Shown here: positions 35,570-44,033 of the stretch, in pieces
Position numbering within the stretch: position 1 is the stretch's first letter
Layout of the letters: the number at the start of each line of letters is the position of its first letter
From: Sporosarcina highlanderae
GTDB taxonomy: Bacteria > Bacillota > Bacilli > Bacillales_A > Planococcaceae
Length of the DNA: 64,000 nucleotides
Reading direction: 5' to 3'
Assembly: GCF_030433715.1 (NCBI RefSeq)
Contig: NZ_JAROCC010000008.1
Coordinates: 116,363 to 180,362, forward strand
Made by a program: the position numbers and the translations under genes
The notes under the pieces: generated by a model
What the model was told of the DNA's origin: nothing
The model's input: only the letters and a program-made list of their open reading frames with translations
Databases searched by the model: none

Positions 35570-37273
35570 TTAAAGCTGTTGTTTCTTGCCTATGAAGCTT
35601 GCAATTGCTTGCAAAATCAACACCAATGCAACAAGGATGACCGACATCGCAGCTGCTGAATAATACTCTGCGCGCAAGATGTTTTGGAAGATCGCCAAAC
35701 TCATTGGAGCCCATTCAGGTGGTGCAAGCAAGATAGAAACACTCGCCTCTTTAATAACTGTGATGAAAACAAGCACGGATCCCGCAGCAATCCCCGGCAA
35801 CATTAAAGGTCCAACGATTGTAATCGCCGCTGTCAAAGGGGTAGCCCCTAAGTTAACCGCTGCTTCTTCGATATCCGCTTTAATAGCCCGCATCGATCCC
35901 ATTGTCGAACGAACCATATAAGGGAGTCGTCGAATTGTATAAGCGATGATTAAAAGTAAAGCAGTTCCTGTCAACTGAAGTGGAGCCGTGTTGAATGTCT
36001 GAATCAATGCAATACCGAAAGCGATTCCTGGCACAACTAATGGAATCGAAGCGATGAAATCTAACTTCGCTGAATTCTGACGTACAACGAAATACGATAC
36101 AAACGTTGCGACGATTACACTTAAAACCAATGCACCTGTCGCAAGCATGATACTGTTTTGGATGTTCCCCATGGAAGTGGAGAAGATCGTCTTATAGTGA
36201 TTCAATGTATAACCACTTGGCAACAAATCCTTCCCCCATGTTGTCGCGACTGATTGAAGTGCCACTGAAAGCATTGCAAGTAGTGGAATCAATACGATAA
36301 ATAGGGAATAACCAGATAGAACGCGTGTCAATAATTTATTCTCAATCAACTTCTGTTGCTTCGGTTTTCCGGAAACTGAGCCGTAGTTTTTCCCCTTCGT
36401 AAATAGATGCTGCAAATAGAAGAAGAATGCCGCCACAATTACCATGACAACTGTAAGGATGGCTGCCCCGCCCCAGTTAAAGAACCCTGAGATTTCCCGA
36501 TACGCTTCAACGACTAACAGGTTCAAGTCTTTTGGTGCAAGTACGATCGGACTTCCGAAATCCGAGAAGCTTACCGTGAAAATTAGCAAAGCACTCGAGA
36601 TGACGCCCGGCAATGCAAGTGGAAACGTGACGAATATGAACGTGAACCAGCTTTTCGCCCCTAAATTCTGTGAGGCCTCTTCCAGGCTGATGTCGCTCAC
36701 TTTAAACGCCGCCACTAATGGCCATAATGCATAAGGGAAAAAGAAGAATACCTGAACTGCAACAACACCCGCCATCGAATAAGGATTTAGTAACATCCCT
36801 TCTCCGCCAAGTGCATTGTAGATTTGCGTTACCCATCCAGCGCGGCCAAACATGATGATAAATGCATATGCAGAGATGAAAGTTGGAACAATCAACGGAA
36901 TCATACATAATGCGGAAATCGTCTTTTTAAAAGGCATTTTCGTCCTTGCAATCCCATATGCAAGGGGTATACAAACGAGGATAATGATGATGGTAACAGT
37001 AAACGCCAACACAAGGCTATTTTTCAATGCAGTGGCATATCCAGCGTTTGAAAAAATCCTTTTATAGTTATCCAATGAAATGTTCTTGAACTTTTCAATT
37101 GTCGAATTTAAAATCGCCGGATCTGTCAAAGCACCCAATAGATTTGTCGGTTCACCCGTAAAACTGACGACAAAAACCGAGAGGAGTGGAAGTAACATGA
37201 ATAAACCAAAGAATATAAAGATGAGAACCTTTACTACCGTTAATCCATTTAAGCTGTTTTTTAAACGATTCAT
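35570..37273 (-). CDS. Fused two-domain ABC permease (Fbp/PhnUV type)
   Basis: 567 residues made of two homologous permease halves, each with six membrane segments and an EAA loop (EASQNLGAKSWFTFIFVTFPLALPG in the first; EEAAVNLGATPLTAAITIVGPLMLPG in the second). This fused form is typical of ferric-iron, 2-aminoethylphosphonate, thiamine and related importers. Its start overlaps the ATPase stop codon by four bases (ATGA). It forms the membrane channel for the receptor and ATPase encoded upstream. Confidence 0.9.
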   Translation of the reverse strand: MNRLKNSLNGLTVVKVLIFIFFGLFMLLPLLSVFVVSFTGEPTNLLGALTDPAILNSTIEKFKNISLDNYKRIFSNAGYATALKNSLVLAFTVTIIIILVCIPLAYGIARTKMPFKKTISALCMIPLIVPTFISAYAFIIMFGRAGWVTQIYNALGGEGMLLNPYSMAGVVAVQVFFFFPYALWPLVAAFKVSDISLEEASQNLGAKSWFTFIFVTFPLALPGVISSALLIFTVSFSDFGSPIVLAPKDLNLLVVEAYREISGFFNWGGAAILTVVMVIVAAFFFYLQHLFTKGKNYGSVSGKPKQQKLIENKLLTRVLSGYSLFIVLIPLLAMLSVALQSVATTWGKDLLPSGYTLNHYKTIFSTSMGNIQNSIMLATGALVLSVIVATFVSYFVVRQNSAKLDFIASIPLVVPGIAFGIALIQTFNTAPLQLTGTALLLIIAYTIRRLPYMVRSTMGSMRAIKADIEEAAVNLGATPLTAAITIVGPLMLPGIAAGSVLVFITVIKEASVSILLAPPEWAPMSLAIFQNILRAEYYSAAAMSVILVALVLILQAIASFIGKKQQL

Positions 37274-38400
37274 ATTAACAGCACCCTCTCGTGTTCAACG
37301 GTCAACTTAACCTTTTTCCCTTCCTCAAAAATGTTAGCGCCTGAGGAATAAGTGGTGTCGACAATCAGTTGGTACGATCCGACTTGAACGTCATATCGAA
37401 CAATGGAGCCTAAATACGTCGACATGATGACTGTTCCTTCAATAACATTCGTTTCATTATGATCAATAACGCTATCAGCCGCTTCCACTTTTACGTGTTC
37501 AGGTCGGATAATGACGTCTACGGATTTTTTCTTTGTTTTAGTAGATGAACGAAGCAAGAAGCCTTCACCTTTTACAACTGTAAATCCATTCTCTTCGCCT
37601 TCCACAGTACCTTCAAGGATATTGGAAGTTCCAACGAAATCTGCGATAAACGGTGAAGAAGGATTACTGTATAAATCAGTTGGAGTTCCGATTTGGACGA
37701 TATGGCCCTTATCCATAACCGCAACACGGTCAGCCATACTCATCGCTTCCTCTTGGTCATGTGTTACGAAAATCGTTGTAATGCCCAAGTCCTGTTGAAT
37801 CTTACGGATCGTGTTTCTCATGGAGTGACGCAATTTCTGGTCCAAGTTGGATAATGGCTCATCCATAAGAAGAACTGCTGGCTCCATAACCAATGCTCTT
37901 GCGAGGGCAACACGTTGCTGTTGACCACCGGATAATTCACTCGTTAAACGGTCAGCATGATTATCCAATTCGACATACTTTAATATTTCCATTACTTTAT
38001 TTCTGATATCAGCTGGATATTTTCCTAAACGGCTTGAAAGTAAACGTCCGTAAATCCCCATTTGTTTAATAGGATTGCTTGCATTCAGTTGTTTAATGTT
38101 CAAACTGTACGCAACGTTTTCGAATACATTCATATGCGGAAACAGTGCATAGCTTTGGAACACCATACCGCAATTCCGTTTATTCGCAGGAATTTTCTCA
38201 ACTTCACGATCCCCTATGTATATTCTTCCTGATGTTGGATTTTCAAAACCCGCTATACAGCGCATTGTTGTTGTTTTCCCACATCCCGAAGGACCAAGAA
38301 GGGCGAAGAACTCGCCCTCCTTGATATCAAGGTTAATGTCGTGAAGGGCAGTAAAATCCCCAAATGATTTTGTCATTTTTTCAATTCTTACTGATCCCAT
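37270..38400 (-). CDS. ABC importer ATPase (Fbp/Phn/PotA type)
   Basis: 376 residues: Walker A GPSGCGKTT, Q-loop VFQSYALFPHMNV, signature LSGGQQQRVALARAL, Walker B VLLMDEPLSNLD, H-loop VTHDQEE, and a C-terminal TOBE domain (about 270-376) that commonly regulates transport. There is an insertion after the Q-loop (about 105-130, LNASNPIKQMGIYGRLLSSRLG). It is translationally coupled with the permease. The substrate is set by the receptor; phosphonate, iron and glycerophosphodiester are all compatible with this subfamily. Confidence 0.9.
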   Translation of the reverse strand: MGSVRIEKMTKSFGDFTALHDINLDIKEGEFFALLGPSGCGKTTTMRCIAGFENPTSGRIYIGDREVEKIPANKRNCGMVFQSYALFPHMNVFENVAYSLNIKQLNASNPIKQMGIYGRLLSSRLGKYPADIRNKVMEILKYVELDNHADRLTSELSGGQQQRVALARALVMEPAVLLMDEPLSNLDQKLRHSMRNTIRKIQQDLGITTIFVTHDQEEAMSMADRVAVMDKGHIVQIGTPTDLYSNPSSPFIADFVGTSNILEGTVEGEENGFTVVKGEGFLLRSSTKTKKKSVDVIIRPEHVKVEAADSVIDHNETNVIEGTVIMSTYLGSIVRYDVQVGSYQLIVDTTYSSGANIFEEGKKVKLTVEHERVLLI

Positions 38401-38416
38401 TCATCTTCACCCTTAC

Positions 38417-39448
38417 TTACTGAAATTTGTCTTTCCATTCATTACGAACACGGTCATAGTTTTCATTCACCCAGTCAATGTCAAGGTCAACCGCATGCGC
38501 TTTCACTTTTTCAAGCGTCAATGGCGTTTTTGACTCGACTTCTGGGTTGATTGGAATATGGTACCAGTTAGCCATGATTTGTTGTGCTTCTTTAGATAGT
38601 AGGAAGTCGATGAACTTCTTACCGCCTTCAGCATTCGGACCGCCTTCAATCAATGTTGCAGGGTTAACAAGTACTGGTGTTTTATCAGGAACGATAAAGT
38701 CTACCGTTTCACCTTTAGCCTTTTGCTCATATGCCATGAAGTCGAATCCGATACCGATATGCGCTTCACCCATCGCTACCGCTTTTGTTGGAGCAGAACC
38801 GGAGTCAGGAATCGAGTTTGCCTGTTTTACAAGCTTTTCGAAGAACTCCCATGCTTTTTCTTCACCTTGCTGCATCATTTGGTCCATAACCATTAGAGTT
38901 GCTGTACCGGATGCTGCAGGGTTCGGGAATTGAATTTTCCCTTCCCATTTCGGGTCAAGTAAGTCAGCCCATGTCTTTGGCGCTTCTTCTTCAGTAACTA
39001 AATCTGTGTTATAAGAAAAACCTAATACGAAAAGTTCAACTCCGACATATTTTCCATCTTGGTGCTTCAACTTAATTCCGTTCTCCACAATGTCCCAGTC
39101 CGCAGCGAAATCTGGAATATAGGAAGCAAGGATTCCACGCTCAACTGCCGCTTCAAACGGAAGGATTCCTCCACCACCGTACCAAACGTCAGCTTTCGGA
39201 TTGTCTTTCTCAGCCATCATCTGATTCACTAAGATATTTGTCCCAGCGTAGTGAACATCGACTTTCTGACCATGTAATTCCTCATACTTTGCAGCCAATT
39301 CCTTCGTGAAATCCGGCGTTTCAGGTGAGTAAAGAGTGATCCGACCTTTATCGCCGGCCCCCGATGATGATCCGCCACCTGCACATCCTGTCAATATTCC
39401 TGCTGCAAGTAAAACACCCGCAGCCAATCCACCCAATCTTTTCTTCAT
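38417..39448 (-). CDS. Fbp/PhnS-type receptor lipoprotein
   Basis: 343 residues, lipobox ILTGC (Cys22), then an iron/phosphonate/spermidine-type solute-binding fold: RITLYSPETPDFTKELAAKYEE, VDVHYAGTNILVNQMMAE, PKADVWYGGGG, NPAASGTATLMVMDQMM. No clear Tyr-Tyr iron pair is visible near the C-terminus, so an organic phosphate or phosphonate ligand is preferred over iron, by inference. First gene of the operon; its roughly 120-base leader can fold into a T-tailed hairpin (39477-39550). The divergent glycerophosphodiesterase gene suggests a shared substrate. Confidence 0.87.
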   Translation of the reverse strand: MKKRLGGLAAGVLLAAGILTGCAGGGSSSGAGDKGRITLYSPETPDFTKELAAKYEELHGQKVDVHYAGTNILVNQMMAEKDNPKADVWYGGGGILPFEAAVERGILASYIPDFAADWDIVENGIKLKHQDGKYVGVELFVLGFSYNTDLVTEEEAPKTWADLLDPKWEGKIQFPNPAASGTATLMVMDQMMQQGEEKAWEFFEKLVKQANSIPDSGSAPTKAVAMGEAHIGIGFDFMAYEQKAKGETVDFIVPDKTPVLVNPATLIEGGPNAEGGKKFIDFLLSKEAQQIMANWYHIPINPEVESKTPLTLEKVKAHAVDLDIDWVNENYDRVRNEWKDKFQ

Positions 39449-39476
39449 GTGAATCCCCCTTTAAAAATTTATAGAC

Positions 39477-39550
39477 AAAAAAGAGACGAATGCAAAATGA
39501 GACCCTGTTTTAGTAAGGGCTTTCATTTAGGCTTTCATCTCATGGTCTCT
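39477..39550 (-). promoter_or_regulatory. Attenuator-like leader hairpin of the Fbp/Phn-type operon
   Basis: Read on the minus strand: AGAGAC (39550-39545) pairs with GTCTCT (39487-39482), ATGAGA with TCTCAT, and CCCT with AGGG, then TTTTTTG. AGAGACC can instead pair with the nearer GGTCTC (39505-39500), giving two exclusive folds. It lies between promoter and first gene. Confidence 0.5.
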
Positions 39551-39571
39551 GCCTATATACAACTAAATCTT

Positions 39572-39599
39572 AGTATATATCAGATTATCAGAAATGCAA
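39572..39599 (-). promoter_or_regulatory. Promoter of the Fbp/Phn-type importer operon
   Basis: On the minus strand: TTGCAT (39599-39594), 16 bases, TATACT (39577-39572), about 120 bases upstream of the receptor gene. Confidence 0.5.
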
Positions 39600-39832
39600 T
39601 AGTTTAATGACTATTTTCTTTTGGAGCGCCGTGCAAATCCTTGGGTACCCGAAATATCCTACTCTGAATCTCCGACAAAGGAAATGGTTTCCTGCACCAA
39701 TCAAGTAGGAAAGAATCGTTTTTGATTGTTTTAGAGTGTCTAACTTTCAAATAATTAAGAATCATGTGTACTACGTTTCGATAACTTGATAGGTTGCTAT
39801 AAAGGTGACCTGATTCCAAAGGAGGAGTTGTT

Positions 39833-42157
39833 GTGGGAATGGCAAGAAATGGGTGGACAAAGCTGTTGATCATTTGTATGGTCGTGTTGCTGACTGGGGG
39901 CGGTTATTTATTTGGCGTTGCCGGTGAAACAAGCGCGGCGCAGACGATTCTTGTTGAAGAGAATTTCGATCAGCTTGAAGGGGATTTACCGGACGGATGG
40001 AGCGTTATCGAGGGACAAGCGTCCGTTGAAGATGGAAAGTTAAAGTTGACCTCACCATCTTCGGCAACACCTGCGAGGGTACTTGTACCACTTCCGGATA
40101 AAAACGGGAATATCGTTTTCGAAGCGGATATGACTTTCGTTTCAGCGGTTGAGGATACGCGTTGGGCATCCATGATGTACAGGGTCCAGTCGTCAAATTA
40201 TCCTTACTATCAATTCGCCGTTCGTAGGGGGACAACCGCACTGAATGGTGCAGAGTTCGCGGAGCGCAATTCGAAAAATCAATGGGTCGTTTCGGAAGCC
40301 ACATTTTTCACTGAAAAGTTAGCGTACAACAAACCGTATCGCATAAAAATTATCGCAAGCGGTAATCGCGTACAACAATTCATCAATAATAAATTAGTCA
40401 TCAATACCGATCAAGCATCCAACTGGCTCAACGGAGACATCGGTTTCCAGGCAAACGGGTCTACTGTTTTATTCGACAATGTAAAGGTCTCCACGTTTGA
40501 GAATGAACTGCCGCCCATTGAAAATGCAGGCGCATTCCTTCCGGATGAAGTAGAGTCGAATATCATTAATGCACCAACACTGATTGGACAAACATTGTCG
40601 GCTGCAAACTCGTCAAATACGGCTTCCGTTCTTCTTGAAGTTGAACAGAATCATGCGGGAGAACTGATGACAAACAATATGCCACTTGAAGAAGCGCTTG
40701 CCAATGTTCAAAACAGACATATTCCGATTCTGCAGGTTGAACAAGAAGGCATTGAAGATACAATTATTAATGCACTGAATGCTACACAGACAACTGACGT
40801 TCATATCGTTTCGTCGAACCCACAAATCGTAAAGGCGATTACAGACCTTATGCCGACAGCACGTGGCGGAATTGTCTATACGAAGAACTCTTTTAATAAA
40901 CATGACCTGAATGAGTTAATTCAAACTGTCCATAAGAGCAATGCGAAGGTTGCGTTGATTCCTGAAAAGGTCCTTGATACAGAAAAGGTCCATTACTTGC
41001 ATACAAGAATGGTGGCCGTTTGGGGAATTGGTGCAGAAAACGAGAAAGGTGCACATGCATTAATTCACACTGGGGTCGATGGCATCATCACTGTCAACCC
41101 TGAAGCATCCATTGAAGCACTTGGAAAGTATCCTGAAAACACGATTGTGCAACGACCAATCGTCGCCGCACACCGCGGGGTTCCATCTCTTGCCCCTGAG
41201 AACACAATGGCCGGATATCGACTGGCGTATGACTTAGGCGCGGACATGATTGAAACGGATGTACAATTAACGAAAGACGGGCACCTCATTATCATGCATG
41301 ATTTAACAGTAAACCGGACAACAAACGGAACTGGTGCGGTTAAGGATCTTACATTGGATGAAATCCGCCAATTAGATGCAGGCAGCAAGTTCAGTGAAGA
41401 ATTCGCTGGAGAAAAGGTTCCGACATTGAAAGAGTTTCTTGAGGAATTCAAGAAGAAGGACGTCATTCTTCTTATCGAATTAAAAGGAGCCGGCTTTGAG
41501 GAACAAGTGATCAAAGAAATCGAGGACATGGGAATGGTCGACCAAGTCATCATCCAAAACTTCGACTTAGGGAGCATGATTGACTCGTTTTCAATAAAAC
41601 CCGAAATCCCTGTCGGCTATCTGTACTCAGCAGCCGTACCAGCAACGACAAGCGCAAAAATTAAGAACGCACAAAAAATGTTGGATTACGGGACTTCCAA
41701 TAGAGTTACCCTAAACGCAAGCTACGGAAGCACCTACCAAGAATTCATCACATACATGCGCCAACGCGGCATGCTCACAATGCACTGGACATTCCGTGCA
41801 GAAGAACCATTCCGCGACAAGCTCACAGAAGGACTTATCGGCCCAATCACCGACTACACGCAGTGGTTGACAGACGCACCAATCAAAATTGAAACACCGA
41901 TTAAAAAAATCAACTTAAAAGTCGGAAAAACATCAACTGTTAACGCAAAAGCTTTTGTCAATTTCCGTACAGCGAAAAAGGAGAACATCTCGTCTGAACT
42001 ATTCGTTGTTGGTGACAATGGTGTAGTCAGAGTTGACGGAAATACGATTGAGGCTGTTTCCAGCGGAACGGCACAGGTTTTTGTTAAACATACGTTTACT
42101 ATGTTGGGTAAAGAATGGAATGTTGTAGGAGAGCCTATTGAGGTGAATGTGGAATAA
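39833..42157 (+). CDS. Secreted multidomain glycerophosphodiester phosphodiesterase
   Basis: 774 residues. Signal peptide (cleavage near TSAAQ, about residue 37), a concanavalin-like carbohydrate- or surface-binding domain (about 38-220), a degenerate GDPD-like barrel lacking catalytic residues (about 235-440), the catalytic GDPD domain (about 443-680: AHRG with His447-Arg448, PENT with Glu456, ADMIETDVQLTKDGHLIIMHD), and a C-terminal bacterial Ig-like domain (about 690-774). It should cleave glycerophosphodiesters or wall teichoic acid outside the cell, releasing glycerol 3-phosphate. The GTG start follows AAAGGAGGAG. Divergent from the ABC importer operon. A relic of a second gene's C-terminus lies at 55316-55522. 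Confidence 0.9.
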   Translation: MGMARNGWTKLLIICMVVLLTGGGYLFGVAGETSAAQTILVEENFDQLEGDLPDGWSVIEGQASVEDGKLKLTSPSSATPARVLVPLPDKNGNIVFEADMTFVSAVEDTRWASMMYRVQSSNYPYYQFAVRRGTTALNGAEFAERNSKNQWVVSEATFFTEKLAYNKPYRIKIIASGNRVQQFINNKLVINTDQASNWLNGDIGFQANGSTVLFDNVKVSTFENELPPIENAGAFLPDEVESNIINAPTLIGQTLSAANSSNTASVLLEVEQNHAGELMTNNMPLEEALANVQNRHIPILQVEQEGIEDTIINALNATQTTDVHIVSSNPQIVKAITDLMPTARGGIVYTKNSFNKHDLNELIQTVHKSNAKVALIPEKVLDTEKVHYLHTRMVAVWGIGAENEKGAHALIHTGVDGIITVNPEASIEALGKYPENTIVQRPIVAAHRGVPSLAPENTMAGYRLAYDLGADMIETDVQLTKDGHLIIMHDLTVNRTTNGTGAVKDLTLDEIRQLDAGSKFSEEFAGEKVPTLKEFLEEFKKKDVILLIELKGAGFEEQVIKEIEDMGMVDQVIIQNFDLGSMIDSFSIKPEIPVGYLYSAAVPATTSAKIKNAQKMLDYGTSNRVTLNASYGSTYQEFITYMRQRGMLTMHWTFRAEEPFRDKLTEGLIGPITDYTQWLTDAPIKIETPIKKINLKVGKTSTVNAKAFVNFRTAKKENISSELFVVGDNGVVRVDGNTIEAVSSGTAQVFVKHTFTMLGKEWNVVGEPIEVNVE

Positions 42158-42167
42158 GTAAAAAAAA

Positions 42168-42200
42168 CAGGAAGCCGATGGATTCGGCTTCCTGATTTAT
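42168..42200. terminator. Bidirectional terminator between GDPD and S9 peptidase genes
   Basis: CAGGAAGCCGA / TCGGCTTCCTG around TGGAT; T-rich on both sides (TTTTTTTT on the minus side). Confidence 0.88.
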
Positions 42201-42202
42201 TA

Positions 42203-43996
42203 TTAACAATGCGCGACCAACAAGTGTTTATTGAAAAACTCGACGACTTTCGTGTTCAATGTTATATGATTGGACAGTTTGTCGGTTTGGTGGCCTTCAT
42301 CTTCGAAGATGAAAAGTTCGACTTCCTTGTCCATATCGAGCATTTCTTTCGTCAGCTGCTCTGCTTCGCTTACTGGCACTCTTGTATCATTTCTGCCATG
42401 GAAAACTAACAGTGGCGCTTTAATTTTGGACAAATGGTTCATCGGTGCTATTTCTTCGAAGAAGTCATCGTCTTCGCCTAAATAACCGTATTCACATTCT
42501 CGTAATCTTCTTCGCCACGGTCCTGTGTTCTCTAAGAATGATTTGAAATGCGAAATTCCTACGATATTAACGCCAGCTGCCCATAGTTCAGGGTAATGGG
42601 TCACGGCGGCCAACACCATAAATCCGCCATAGCTTCTTCCTATAATTCCTATATTATCCTTGTTTACGCCCCTATTTTTTACAAGATCCTCTACCAAGCT
42701 TGCCAAATCGGCGACGGAGTCCATACGTTTTCTTCGATCGTCCATTTGCAGATATTTCCGTCCATATCCCATACTTCCTCTGACATTCGGGGCTACTACC
42801 GCGAAGCCTTCAGAAACTAAATACTGAATTACAGGATTGAAGTCTTGTTTAATCTGGCTTTCCGGGCCACCATGCACATACACAACAGCGGCTTTCGGTT
42901 TTTCCTCCCTTGAATAATAAAAGTAAGGGACCTCTAAGCCATCAAATGATTGGAATGTACATAATTGCGGTTCGGTCCACAGATGCTCAATTGTCTCTGA
43001 TACACCGAAATAAGTCGCTCGCACTGCTTCGGAATTATCCATATCGTAGACAAAGACATCCCCTGGTAGTAATGGACTTTTAATACTAAACACGAAGCGA
43101 TTTGCATCGAGCCAAGAAATTGAACTGATAACACCTTTAGGAACATTCTTTATTTCAGAGGTCGTTTTTTCAGCTAAATCATACATTTTCAAAACTGTCG
43201 TCCCGCCAATATTGACACTATAGACGATTGTTTGTTGATTAGGATTTAGAGAGATTTCCTCGATATCCCACTTCGGCTCATGAACTAATTCCTCTAAAGT
43301 ACCCGGTTCATCTAACTTACATTTATAAATCCCCATCGTATCATTCTCGAAATCGGATAAAAGGAAGGCAGTTCTTTCATCTTTTGATAACACGACTGAT
43401 TTATATCTGGCCGAGATATCATTCGGACCGATCTTCCTTCTTTCCCCCGAATCGATAGTTAATAGATATAATGAGTTGTCAATATTCGTTTCTTGGATAC
43501 TTACGATAATTTCATTTTCACTATTTGTAATCCAACAAATCGGGACACAATTCCCATCATATTCATAGACCGCTTTCTCTTCCCCTGTAGCTATGTCAAG
43601 CATGAAAATATCAAAGCAACCCGCATTCCGACGATTACTCGAATAGATGATTTTGCTTTCATCTGTAGACCAGCCGCCGAAGTTATGAAAATATTCCGGA
43701 GCAACGACCAGGTCCCTATAATTGCCTTCTTCATCCACAAGGTAAAATTGTTGCTTTTCATTACCTTGATAGTCCATTCCAATTATGGAGTTCTTTCCAG
43801 ATGGTGCATGAAAGACAGACATGACTCGATCTTCAAATTCCCCGTACGGTTTGATATCTTCATTACTTCCATTCCAAAGATAGGCTTGCGGAATCCCAGT
43901 CTTTTTGCTTAAAAATGTAAACTTCTGTTTCCCAGGAATTGCAGAAGAATTGAACGCTGTAACTACATTTAGATAATTTGTTAATCGGTTTTCCAT
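42203..43996 (-). CDS. S9-family serine peptidase (acylaminoacyl/dipeptidyl peptidase type)
   Basis: About 597 residues: an N-terminal seven-bladed beta-propeller (about 1-335, repeated strand patterns such as SSNRRNAGCFDIFMLDIATGE) that filters peptide substrates, and a C-terminal alpha/beta hydrolase (about 350-597) with nucleophile Ser in GIIGRSYGGFM, Asp in FHGRNDTRVP and His in EDEGHQ. No signal peptide, so it acts in the cytoplasm. The start at ATG 43996 follows GAGGTG; a GTG two codons earlier is possible. It ends the oligopeptide importer operon and probably degrades the imported peptides. Confidence 0.9.
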   Translation of the reverse strand: MENRLTNYLNVVTAFNSSAIPGKQKFTFLSKKTGIPQAYLWNGSNEDIKPYGEFEDRVMSVFHAPSGKNSIIGMDYQGNEKQQFYLVDEEGNYRDLVVAPEYFHNFGGWSTDESKIIYSSNRRNAGCFDIFMLDIATGEEKAVYEYDGNCVPICWITNSENEIIVSIQETNIDNSLYLLTIDSGERRKIGPNDISARYKSVVLSKDERTAFLLSDFENDTMGIYKCKLDEPGTLEELVHEPKWDIEEISLNPNQQTIVYSVNIGGTTVLKMYDLAEKTTSEIKNVPKGVISSISWLDANRFVFSIKSPLLPGDVFVYDMDNSEAVRATYFGVSETIEHLWTEPQLCTFQSFDGLEVPYFYYSREEKPKAAVVYVHGGPESQIKQDFNPVIQYLVSEGFAVVAPNVRGSMGYGRKYLQMDDRRKRMDSVADLASLVEDLVKNRGVNKDNIGIIGRSYGGFMVLAAVTHYPELWAAGVNIVGISHFKSFLENTGPWRRRLRECEYGYLGEDDDFFEEIAPMNHLSKIKAPLLVFHGRNDTRVPVSEAEQLTKEMLDMDKEVELFIFEDEGHQTDKLSNHITLNTKVVEFFNKHLLVAHC

Positions 43997-44033
43997 TTTC
44001 ACACCTCATTTTTACACCTTTTTATCAGTGTTA

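Noticed and set aside
39477..39550. T-box, SAM or other known riboswitch in the importer leader
   Set aside because: No T-box motif and no conserved core of a riboswitch class that I can recall; kept only as a generic attenuator.
39604..39873. Leftward 89-codon open frame upstream of the glycerophosphodiesterase
   Set aside because: It overlaps the GTG start and ribosome site of that gene and the importer promoter, has no ribosome site and has no recognisable composition.
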